DNA from: JAFDVN01 sp964472275
GTDB taxonomy: Bacteria > Acidobacteriota > Holophagae > Holophagales > Holophagaceae
DNA: 20,198 nt
NCBI GenBank assembly: GCA_964472275.1
Contig: CAYYJN010000033.1
Span: 1-20,198, forward strand
Direction of reading: 5' to 3'
The position numbers and the translations under genes were made by a program. The notes beneath the pieces are model-generated. The model saw nothing but the letters and a program-made list of their open reading frames with translations. It searched no databases and was not told where the DNA came from. Below, piece by piece: positions 1-6,442 of the stretch (the first letter of the stretch is position 1; each line of letters begins with the position of its first letter).

Positions 1-960
1 GATGCGGCCGGTGCGGGCGTGATCCAGGCCGCGCTCGCGGCGCTGACGGATCTTCAAGGAAGTTGGGACGCGGGCAAGGTGGCGCATTGGGCCGATGCGA
101 TGCGGACGCTGAAGGGTCGCCTCGTCCTCACCGGCATGGGCAAGTCCGGGCTCATCGCGCAAAAGATCGCGGCGACCTTCGCCTCCACCGGGACGCCGTC
201 CTTCTTTCTCCATCCCGCCGAAGCGCTCCACGGCGACCTTGGGATGGTCACGCCGGATGACGCGGTCCTGGCCCTCAGCAACAGCGGCGAGAGCGAGGAA
301 GTGGTCCGCATCCTTCCGAGCCTGCTTCGGCTGGAGGTGCCCATCGCCGCCCTCACTTCCAAGCCGGAGAGCAGCCTGGGCAAGGCGTCCCGCTGGACCT
401 TCCTCTACCGAATGCCGGAAGGCGAAGGCTGTCCGCTTGACTTGGCCCCCATGGCGAGCACGACGCTCCAATTGATCTGGGGTGATCTGCTCGCGGCCAC
501 ACTGATGGAGCGGCGAGGGTTTAGCCGCGAAGGCTTCGCTCTGAATCATCCCGCTGGAGCTTTGGGCGTTAGACTATTGAAAGTAAGTGCGTTGATGCAT
601 AAAGATTGGCCTCGGATCGCGCCTCAGGCTCCGACAACGGAAGTTCTGGAGGCCATCACGGCTGGTCATTTGGGGATGGCCACCGTGGAAGAGGCGGACA
701 AGTTGCTAGGGGTCATTTCCGACGGAGACATTCGCCGCGCCTTCAAGATGGCTGAGAAATCCGGACGGAACCCCCTTGAGCTGAAAGCTTCGGACTTCAT
801 GAGCCCGAACCCGATCACCACGCGGCCTGAAACACTGGCGGTGGAAGCCGCGGCCCGGATGGAGGCGCGGAAGGTGACCTTCCTGGTCGTTGCCGGGGAA
901 GAGGGCACCCCCCAAGGCGTTCTCCACATCCACGATCTCTTAACCCATAAGGTTTTGTGA
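1..960 (+). CDS. kdsD: Arabinose-5-phosphate isomerase, 5' end outside the window
   Basis: KdsD/KpsF interconverts ribulose 5-phosphate and arabinose 5-phosphate, the first step towards Kdo for LPS. The reading frame is open to base 1. A GTG at 19 could serve as a start, but comparison with the E. coli protein (328 aa) suggests about ten more residues upstream of the window, so I treat the gene as truncated. The SIS sugar-isomerase domain is clear: GMGKSG (about nt 136-153), then ATFASTGTPSFF, the HGDLGMV motif, the SNSGES phosphate-binding loop and a CPLxLAPxxSTT segment. Two CBS domains follow (about nt 585-957), including a DGDIRRAF motif and a final HDLL. The gene ends in TGA at 958-960, and an LPS-export permease starts 64 bp later, which fits an LPS cluster. 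Bases 520-800 are visibly less GC-rich than the rest. Confidence 0.93.
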   Translation, partial: DAAGAGVIQAALAALTDLQGSWDAGKVAHWADAMRTLKGRLVLTGMGKSGLIAQKIAATFASTGTPSFFLHPAEALHGDLGMVTPDDAVLALSNSGESEEVVRILPSLLRLEVPIAALTSKPESSLGKASRWTFLYRMPEGEGCPLDLAPMASTTLQLIWGDLLAATLMERRGFSREGFALNHPAGALGVRLLKVSALMHKDWPRIAPQAPTTEVLEAITAGHLGMATVEEADKLLGVISDGDIRRAFKMAEKSGRNPLELKASDFMSPNPITTRPETLAVEAAARMEARKVTFLVVAGEEGTPQGVLHIHDLLTHKVL

Positions 961-994
961 GGATGTGGCTGAATTTCCCGGGATTCGAGAAAGG

Positions 995-1012
995 TTACAT
1001 AATATACATTAT
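995..1012 (+). promoter_or_regulatory. AT-rich island, possible promoter of the LptFG fusion gene
   Basis: Between kdsD and the next gene the GC-rich sequence gives way to an 18-base AT-rich, nearly palindromic stretch (TTACATAATATACATTAT). It contains several -10-like hexamers: CATAAT at 998, TATACA at 1003 and CATTAT at 1007. I see no convincing -35 element 16-18 bp upstream, so the promoter call is tentative. The symmetry could also be an operator. The GTG start at 1025 follows, with a GAAAG at 1014-1018 as a weak ribosome-binding site. Confidence 0.3.
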
Positions 1013-1024
1013 CGAAAGTGATCT

Positions 1025-3217
1025 GTGCCGATCCTGACCCGCTACATTCTTCGCCGCTGGGCTTGGCCGATCCTGGGCGCGCTGCTCTTCTACGGCCTGC
1101 TTCTGTTGGCCAACGAGACGGTCCAGATCTCCCGGGAGATCTTTCTGGAAGGCGCGCCCCTTCGCTGGCTTCCGCCTCTTCTCGCCACTTCACTTCCCGA
1201 GATTCTCGGGATGGTGCTGCCCATGGCAGCCGTGCTGGGCGGCCTCATGGGAACCCAGCAATTGCTGGAGGGTTCGGAGCTGACCGCAGCCCAGGGACTC
1301 GGCGCAGGCGCCAAGACCTGGACGCGGCCCTGGCTCATCCTGGCCTCGTCCCTCGTCATCCTGGCCAGCCTGAACTTCCATGTGGTCATGCCGGCCATGG
1401 CGAACCTCCAGAAGGCCATCCGGGCCCGCATGGCGGATGAGGCCCGGACGCGTTTCCTCCGGCCTGGCTCGCCGCCTTGGTATCCACCCAAGAGCCCTGA
1501 TACCTCGATTTGGGTTGATTCCCTCGGGGAAGTTCATCTGATGGATTCCGGCCCCAGTGGGGTGCGGCACATCGTGGCGCGGGGCCTGAGCTACAGCATT
1601 CAGCACAGCCCGGATGGGTCTGCGGCTGTGGAGCTGCGCCTTCAAGACCTCCAGGGCGCTCTCGTGCAGCCCGGCACGGAGGGCGTCGTCCACATCAAGC
1701 AGGAGCAGCAGATTCTTCGCTTCGCCCTGCCCTCGGCCATCAAGCTCCTTCCGCCTACGCCCCTGCGAAACCGCCCGACGCTGGAGGTGTGGCGATTGCC
1801 GAGCCGCGAAGCCCGGGTGGAGTTGGTGCGGCGCTTCTCGTTGCCTTTCGCCTGTGCGGGCCTGCTTCTCCTCGGCATCGCCCTCGGATTTGGCCACCCC
1901 CGTTTCTACCGGGGTGGCGCCATCCTCAAAAGCATGGCGGTGATCATCGTCTACTACATCTTGCTAAGAGCCTTTGAAAACAGTTACGAAGCTGGAAAAA
2001 CTCAATCGGTTGCTCCCATGCTCTTGCTGCCACTTGGGTTTCTGACCTTGGGCGCAGGGCTGCTTTGGCGAAGGCTCCAACCCCATCGCCCCAGCCGTGT
2101 GGCCAAGCATTTCCGGCACTGGGTCATTCGACCCATCTATCACCGTTTTCAACCCTTCTGGATGAAATGTCAGAAGCTGTGGGCATTCCTGGTGGATCGC
2201 TTCCGCCATCATCGCTCCGCGAGATCTGGGGTCTTCCTTCGCTGGGCCACCTATGGGTGGTGGCGGAATTGGGCTTCGGCGCTCGGCTCTCTGCTCCTCC
2301 TGGACTTCTTGGTGGAATACGCCAACCTCGCCGGGGACCTCTCGGAACACCATGTCCACGCCGCGACTTTCTTCGCGTACTGGCTGTGGAAGTTGCCGCC
2401 CTTCCTCGCCGTGGTCCTGCCCATCGCCTTCTTGCTCGGGAGCCTGCTGGCCCTCTCTGAAGCCGCGATCCGCCTGGAGTGGGTCGCGTTGAAATCCGGC
2501 GGCATCAGCCTCGTCCAATGGCTCTGGAAAGCGAAATGGGCGTGGGGTCCTGTGCTGGCTTTCTCCTTCATCCTTCAGGCCTGGGTGGCGCCCGTGGCCG
2601 ACGCCAAATCAGACGCGCTCTACCGCAAGATGCTCGAGCGACCCGCGCCGGTCCAGGGCGCGAAGCCCTGGCTCTACCTCGGGCAGACCGGCGTGCTCTG
2701 GCACCTTTCACCCGAAGGACGATGGGGCTTCCCCTTGAAGGCGCCGGGCGAAGCCCCCATCCTCTTGCGCTGGAATCACGGCGAGACCTTCTCTGAGGCC
2801 CTGCCCTGGGACGCCTCCCGCTTCGTCCAGGGACCGGCGGCGGACAAGCTCTTCCCCGATCGCACGCTCCGGGACGCGCCCACGGCGGATCAGGCGAGCA
2901 CGCTCGATCTCCTCGCCTGGCAGCGATGGGCTCCGGATTCCGAGCGCGCGCACATGCTCTGGTCCCGGTTGCTGGGATGGCTGGCCGGGCCTCTGCTCCT
3001 CTTTGGAATGCTCTCCTTCGCCTTCCCCGCGCCCCGCACGGGCCGCGGCGCGGCCATCGGCTTCGGACTGGTGGGCGGGCTAGTCTTCCTGGGCCTCCAG
3101 ACGCTCTTCGGCGGCGCGGCCCGGGCTGGGGAGCTGCCGCCCCTTTGGGGCGTGCTCGCGCCTCTGCTGTTCCTGGCTGGATTCGGCTTTCTACGCTTGC
3201 CCAGGCTTCGAACCTAA
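1025..3217 (+). CDS. Fused LptF-LptG lipopolysaccharide export permease
   Basis: LptF and LptG are normally separate inner-membrane permeases. With the ATPase LptB they extract LPS and pass it to the periplasmic bridge LptC/LptA. This 730-residue protein contains two YjgP/YjgQ-type halves in one chain. Half one (about 1-355) has an N-terminal RYILRR basic segment, membrane segments near 13-33, 58-80 and 104-125, a periplasmic beta-rich part (about 140-255), then three more membrane segments. A basic linker (about 350-410) follows. Half two (about 410-730) repeats the plan, with a KSGGIS motif matching the coupling-helix region seen as SELTAAQGLG in half one. Single LptF or LptG proteins are roughly 350-390 residues, so the length fits a fusion. 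The start is GTG at 1025. No lptB, lptC or lptA is visible. Which half is F and which is G is inferred from order only. Confidence 0.85.
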   Translation: MPILTRYILRRWAWPILGALLFYGLLLLANETVQISREIFLEGAPLRWLPPLLATSLPEILGMVLPMAAVLGGLMGTQQLLEGSELTAAQGLGAGAKTWTRPWLILASSLVILASLNFHVVMPAMANLQKAIRARMADEARTRFLRPGSPPWYPPKSPDTSIWVDSLGEVHLMDSGPSGVRHIVARGLSYSIQHSPDGSAAVELRLQDLQGALVQPGTEGVVHIKQEQQILRFALPSAIKLLPPTPLRNRPTLEVWRLPSREARVELVRRFSLPFACAGLLLLGIALGFGHPRFYRGGAILKSMAVIIVYYILLRAFENSYEAGKTQSVAPMLLLPLGFLTLGAGLLWRRLQPHRPSRVAKHFRHWVIRPIYHRFQPFWMKCQKLWAFLVDRFRHHRSARSGVFLRWATYGWWRNWASALGSLLLLDFLVEYANLAGDLSEHHVHAATFFAYWLWKLPPFLAVVLPIAFLLGSLLALSEAAIRLEWVALKSGGISLVQWLWKAKWAWGPVLAFSFILQAWVAPVADAKSDALYRKMLERPAPVQGAKPWLYLGQTGVLWHLSPEGRWGFPLKAPGEAPILLRWNHGETFSEALPWDASRFVQGPAADKLFPDRTLRDAPTADQASTLDLLAWQRWAPDSERAHMLWSRLLGWLAGPLLLFGMLSFAFPAPRTGRGAAIGFGLVGGLVFLGLQTLFGGAARAGELPPLWGVLAPLLFLAGFGFLRLPRLRT

Positions 3218-3256
3218 CGAGGACGCGGAAGCCCATCCGTTCCATACTGGAAGGTC

Positions 3257-4132
3257 ATGGGCGCACCTTCCACCGCTCCGCGCTACCACGCGATCCGCCG
3301 CACCGTGCAGGTGGGCCTGCTCCTCTTCTACACGCTCTGCCCCTGGCTTGGTCTGATGCGGGTGGACATTGACGCCCGCACGGTCACTTACTTCGGCACG
3401 GCCTATCCGCTGGACTGGCCCTATTCCGCCGGGTTGATGGCGGTCTTCGTCGTCACCGTCTGGGCCTTGGCGATCCTCAGCTACTTGAAGGGCCGCGTCT
3501 TCTGCGGATGGGGTTGCCCCTACAGCTCCGCCGTGGAGCTCTTCGATGGGTTGAGAACGGTGTTCGGGGATGGGAAGAACCGCACTGTGGCAGCGTGGAT
3601 GCGGCGCTCGCCCGTCCATCGCTGGGGATTGCGGATCGGCGCCGCACTCACGCTCGTCGCCGCCCCGACGATCCTGGCCTTGAGCCTCGCCGCCTACTTC
3701 TGGGATCCCTCCAAGGTGATCTCGCTGGTCTTCCGGACGCCCTGGGGCTCGGGTGGACCCGTGCAGACGCTGCTGCTCGCCTTCATCGCGTTCACGGCCC
3801 TCCTGGGATGGCTGGCGGGCTATTTCGTCCGCTTCCACTTCTGCCGCCTCGTGTGCATTTACGGGATGGGCCAGGCCATGGCGGCCTCCAGCGGCGATCC
3901 CAAGACCATCCTCCGTCCGCGCTACACCCCCGCCAGCCTGGACGCCTGCGGGTCGTGCCAGGCCTGCCTCAAGGCCTGCCACCTGGAGCTGGATCCCCGG
4001 GAGAAGCATTTGGTCTTCGGCGTGGCGCAAGGCTGCTTCAACTGCGGGGAATGCGTGGAGGTCTGCGGCACGGTGCAAGCTCACAAGAGCAACAAGCCAC
4101 TGCTCGACTTCACCTCGGGTGGGCGCCGATGA
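3257..4132 (+). CDS. Membrane polyferredoxin, CcoG/RdxA/NapH-like 4Fe-4S protein
   Basis: This 291-residue integral membrane iron-sulfur protein belongs to the CcoG/RdxA/NapH group. It has membrane segments near 15-33, 53-76, 118-145 and 170-192. The family motif CGWGCP (C83, C87) follows the second segment, and a second CxxxC (C196, C200) follows the last. Two classical 4Fe-4S clusters come after: C231/C234/C237/C241 and C260/C263/C266/C270, both CxxCxxCxxxC. The usual fourth-ligand prolines are replaced (CHLE, CGTV), so cluster properties may differ. CcoG proteins are about 470 residues and carry a C-terminal extension that is absent here; NapH proteins are nearer this size. No cbb3 oxidase or nap genes are nearby, so the partner is unknown. 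Known relatives move electrons at the membrane or assist copper reduction. ATG at 3257 has GGAAGG close upstream. The stop overlaps the next start (ATGA). Confidence 0.75.
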   Translation: MGAPSTAPRYHAIRRTVQVGLLLFYTLCPWLGLMRVDIDARTVTYFGTAYPLDWPYSAGLMAVFVVTVWALAILSYLKGRVFCGWGCPYSSAVELFDGLRTVFGDGKNRTVAAWMRRSPVHRWGLRIGAALTLVAAPTILALSLAAYFWDPSKVISLVFRTPWGSGGPVQTLLLAFIAFTALLGWLAGYFVRFHFCRLVCIYGMGQAMAASSGDPKTILRPRYTPASLDACGSCQACLKACHLELDPREKHLVFGVAQGCFNCGECVEVCGTVQAHKSNKPLLDFTSGGRR

Positions 4133-5250
4133 GCCTCTTGGAGCAGGCCCTCGCGCCGCTGCGGGCGCATCCCACCCTCAAGGCCGGGGACCGCGTCGCC
4201 GTGGCCATGAGCGGCGGCGTGGATTCCTCCGTGGCCGCTGCGCTGCTGCATCGGGCCGGATATGAAGTCGTCGGCGTGTCCTTGCAGCTCTTCGACAAGA
4301 CGGGACAGGGATCGGCCGAAGGCCGCTGCTGCACCTTGGACGATTTCCAGGACGCCCGCCGCGTGGCCTTCGAACTGGGCTTCCCGCACTATGTGGTGGA
4401 TCACGAAGCCGCCTTCCGCGAAACGGTGATCGAACCGTTCATCGAAGGCTACCTCGCGGGAGAGACGCCTTCGCCCTGCATCCGGTGCAATCAGCATCTG
4501 AAGTTCGGCGCGCTGCTGGAACGGTCCGAGGCCATGGGCGCGGCCTTCGTCGCCACGGGCCACTACGCGCGCATCGCCTTTGACGGCGGGCGCTGGCGCC
4601 TGACGAAGGCGGCGGACCCCGCGAAGGATCAAAGCTACTACCTCTTCCACCAGACTCAAGTCACCATGGCGCGCACCCTGTTCCCGCTGGGCCATTTGCG
4701 GAAGTCCGAAGTCCGCGAACTGGGCCGCGAGCTGGGCCTGCACCTTTCGGACAAAGCGGAGAGCCAGGAGATCTGCTTCGTGGGCGCCCAGCGCTACGAC
4801 GCCTTCATCGAGGCCGCGGGGCGCGCGCCGGAAGACGCCGCGGGCGAGATCCGCCACCTGGATGGCCGGGTGCTTGGTACGCATGAAGGCGCCTGGCGCT
4901 ACACCATCGGCCAGCGCAAAGGCCTCGGCATCGCCCACCCCACGCCGCTCTATGTGAGTCGCCTCGATCATGCCACGCGGACCGTGTGGGTGGCGGAGGA
5001 CGAGGCCCTCGGCGGGCTTGTTCTCCAGGCTCGGGAACTGAGCTGGTGCGCTACGGCGCCCGAGCGCCCCCTTCCCTGCTTCGCCCGCATCCGCGCCCAC
5101 GGGGTGGACTCGCCCTGCACGGTGACCCTTCTTGAAGAAGGCCGAGCCGAGGTGCGATTCGAGACCCCTCAGCGCGCCATCGCGCCGGGCCAGGCCGTGG
5201 TCTTCTACGATGGGACGGAAGCGCTGGGCGGTGGCTGGATCACCCGGTGA
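4129..5250 (+). CDS. mnmA: tRNA-specific 2-thiouridylase MnmA
   Basis: MnmA adds sulfur to carbon 2 of wobble uridine 34 in Lys, Glu and Gln tRNAs, using ATP and a persulfide relay. The 373-residue protein opens with the PP-loop ATP-binding motif SGGVDSS (about 26-32). The two expected catalytic cysteines are present: C120 in a CIRCNQHLKF context (C117 is an extra upstream cysteine) and C216 in SQEICFVG. The central tRNA-binding part includes GHYAR and KDQSYYL, and the C-terminal beta-barrel has YTIGQRKGLG. The ATG at 4129 overlaps the TGA of the upstream iron-sulfur gene, implying translational coupling. The frame stays open upstream to 3508, but that part overlaps a well-supported gene and matches nothing in MnmA, so I reject it. 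Confidence 0.96.
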   Translation: MSLLEQALAPLRAHPTLKAGDRVAVAMSGGVDSSVAAALLHRAGYEVVGVSLQLFDKTGQGSAEGRCCTLDDFQDARRVAFELGFPHYVVDHEAAFRETVIEPFIEGYLAGETPSPCIRCNQHLKFGALLERSEAMGAAFVATGHYARIAFDGGRWRLTKAADPAKDQSYYLFHQTQVTMARTLFPLGHLRKSEVRELGRELGLHLSDKAESQEICFVGAQRYDAFIEAAGRAPEDAAGEIRHLDGRVLGTHEGAWRYTIGQRKGLGIAHPTPLYVSRLDHATRTVWVAEDEALGGLVLQARELSWCATAPERPLPCFARIRAHGVDSPCTVTLLEEGRAEVRFETPQRAIAPGQAVVFYDGTEALGGGWITR

Positions 5251-5297
5251 GCGTCACGGGGGGTCCCGTTCCGCGCTCCAACGAACCGGAGGGTTCC

Positions 5298-5687
5298 ATG
5301 ATCGAAAAGCTTCACCTCACGGATGACGAATGGCGGGCGCGGCTCACGCCCGAGCAGTTCCGCGTCCTGCGCCAGAAAGGCACGGAGCGGGCCTTCACCG
5401 GCGAATATTGCGAGGCTCACACGCCCGGAACCTACCTCTGCGCGGGGTGCGGACTGGAGCTGTTTCGCTCCGAGACGAAATTCGAAAGCGGCACCGGCTG
5501 GCCCAGCTTCGTCGCGCCCACCTCCGAAGAAGTCATCGAGGCGCTGACCGACACGAGCCACGGCATGATGCGGACGGAAGTGCTCTGCGCCCGCTGCGGC
5601 GGTCACCTCGGGCATGTGTTCCCCGATGGCCCAGGCCCCGCCGGGCTCCGCTACTGCATCAATTCCGTGTCGCTGAAAAAGAAGTAG
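5298..5687 (+). CDS. msrB: Peptide-methionine (R)-S-oxide reductase MsrB
   Basis: MsrB reduces the R epimer of methionine sulfoxide in oxidised proteins. The 129-residue length is typical of a stand-alone cytoplasmic MsrB. Four zinc-binding cysteines are present as two CxxC pairs (C48/C51 and C97/C100). The catalytic cysteine is C120 in RYCINSVSL, and the GTGWPSF and GHVFPDG motifs are intact. I chose the ATG at 5298 because GGAGGG lies at 5288-5293 with ideal spacing. A GTG at 5247 overlapping the mnmA stop would add 17 residues of no recognisable family sequence. The stop codon sits inside a GC-rich hairpin shared with the convergent tRNA unit. Confidence 0.95.
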   Translation: MIEKLHLTDDEWRARLTPEQFRVLRQKGTERAFTGEYCEAHTPGTYLCAGCGLELFRSETKFESGTGWPSFVAPTSEEVIEALTDTSHGMMRTEVLCARCGGHLGHVFPDGPGPAGLRYCINSVSLKKK

Positions 5688-5705
5688 CCCCGCGTCGCGG
5701 GGCTA
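5675..5705 (-). terminator. Intrinsic terminator of the tRNA unit, overlapping the end of msrB
   Basis: A near-perfect inverted repeat spans 5685-5705 (TAGCCCCG at 5685-5692 pairing with 5698-5705, about five bases in the loop). Read on the minus strand, it begins 5 bp after the tRNA-Cys CCA end and is followed by CTTCTTTTTC (5684 down to 5675), a standard U-rich tract. The tract is the complement of the msrB lysine codons. On the plus strand the same hairpin follows an A-tract and covers the msrB stop, so it may also work weakly for msrB, although no T-run follows in that direction. Confidence 0.8.
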
Positions 5706-5710
5706 GGTTC

Positions 5711-5785
5711 TGGAGGCGCCGATCGGAATCGAACCGATGAGTACAGGATTTGCAGTCCCGGGCCTTACCACTTGGCTACGGCGCC
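5711..5785 (-). tRNA. tRNA-Cys (anticodon GCA)
   Basis: The reverse complement folds as a complete cloverleaf. The acceptor stem is GGCGCCG/CGGCGCC. The D arm holds GTGGTAA. The anticodon stem CGGGA/TCCTG surrounds loop CTGCAAA, giving anticodon GCA. The T arm is ATCGG-TTCGATT-CCGAT. The discriminator is U73, the identity base expected for cysteine, and the 3' CCA is encoded (5711-5713 on the plus strand reads TGG). It is the second gene of a two-tRNA minus-strand unit and lies 60 bp downstream of tRNA-Gly. Confidence 0.97.
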
Positions 5786-5818
5786 TTGGTCGTGTGGCGG
5801 TCTTGCCTTCCAACAACT

Positions 5819-5838
5819 CGGGCCGCTTGCGCGGCCCG
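5819..5838 (-). other. Perfect hairpin with GNRA tetraloop between the two tRNAs
   Basis: An 8-bp perfect stem (CGGGCCGC at 5819-5826, GCGGCCCG at 5831-5838) encloses TTGC on the plus strand. In the minus-strand transcript the loop is GCAA, a stable GNRA tetraloop. It sits in the 60-bp spacer between tRNA-Gly and tRNA-Cys. The bases after it in the direction of transcription (AGTTGTTGG) are only weakly U-rich. I therefore read it as a processing or partial-termination element rather than a strong terminator. Confidence 0.5.
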
Positions 5839-5845
5839 GGTGTGG

Positions 5846-5920
<75 letters not shown>

Positions 5921-5931
5921 GTCGAACCTTG

Positions 5932-5959
5932 ATCCTACCAAAGCGGCGCGGAAGGTCAA
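5932..5959 (-). promoter_or_regulatory. Promoter of the tRNA-Gly/tRNA-Cys unit
   Basis: On the minus strand a -35 element TTGACC (5959-5954) is followed by a 16-bp spacer and TAGGAT (5937-5932), a good sigma70-type match. Transcription would begin near 5925, just ahead of the mature tRNA-Gly 5' end at 5920. The -35 hexamer contains the TGA stop codon of the fur-family gene, so the promoter is partly embedded in that gene. Confidence 0.6.
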
Positions 5960-6384
5960 CGACCTTTTTTGGCGGCGCAGATCGGACAGAGGCCGAACAG
6001 CGTGAGCTGGTGCCGCGTCACGCGGAACCCGGAGCGTTCCGCCATGCGCGCCAGGGCCTCGTCGAGTCCGCACTCTTCCACTTCCACCATGCGTCCGCAG
6101 GTTTCGCATTGCAGATGGTGATGGTGCGACGGGCTTTCGCAGCGGACGAAGCGCATCGTCTGATCCGCGCCGAGCAGGCTCTCCGCCCAGCCTTCCTGGA
6201 CGAAGCGTTCGAGGTTCCGGTAGATGGTCGGCAGCCCCGGGCGCCGTCCCTCCATGCGCTCCCAGATTTCCTCCACCGTGAGCGGACGATCCGTGCCTTG
6301 CAGGACGCGGAGGATGCCCTGGCGCTGGGGCGTCTGCTTGAGCCCCGCGTCGCGGAGGGAGGGAAGATGTTCATGCGCCGACAT
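5956..6384 (-). CDS. Fur-family metal-responsive repressor, Zur-like
   Basis: This 142-residue protein is a Fur-superfamily DNA-binding repressor. The N-terminal winged helix is recognisable from KQTPQR (16-21) and the recognition helix TIYRNLE (53-59). The C-terminal domain carries a structural zinc site of two CxxC pairs, C93/C96 and C133/C136. The stretch C82-x4-H87-x-H89 followed by LxCxxCG matches the regulatory site layout I recall for Zur better than that of Fur, so zinc-uptake control is the likeliest role, though PerR or Fur function is not excluded. It diverges from a sensor kinase gene across 58 bp. A GAGG lies only one base before the ATG, too close to be a normal ribosome-binding site. 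No zinc transporter gene is in the window. Confidence 0.88.
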   Translation of the reverse strand: MSAHEHLPSLRDAGLKQTPQRQGILRVLQGTDRPLTVEEIWERMEGRRPGLPTIYRNLERFVQEGWAESLLGADQTMRFVRCESPSHHHHLQCETCGRMVEVEECGLDEALARMAERSGFRVTRHQLTLFGLCPICAAKKGR

Positions 6385-6442
6385 GCCTCAAGTGTAAAAG
6401 AACCCACTGCCCTTCGGGTCCTCCTTGCCCGATGCTGGGGCC
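6385..6442. promoter_or_regulatory. Divergent intergenic region between the Fur-family gene and the kinase
   Basis: These 58 bp must hold both start regions. On the minus strand TACACT (6396-6391) resembles a -10 box, but it lies only 6 bp from the fur-family ATG, which would give a leaderless or nearly leaderless transcript. I see no matching -35. On the plus strand TGGGG at 6435-6439 sits ahead of the kinase ATG at 6443. I find no convincing Fur or Zur palindrome. Confidence 0.25.

Noticed and set aside
3508..4128. In-frame upstream extension of mnmA
   Set aside because: It overlaps a membrane Fe-S gene with intact cluster motifs, and its residues do not resemble MnmA. The ATG at 4129 gives the normal N-terminus.
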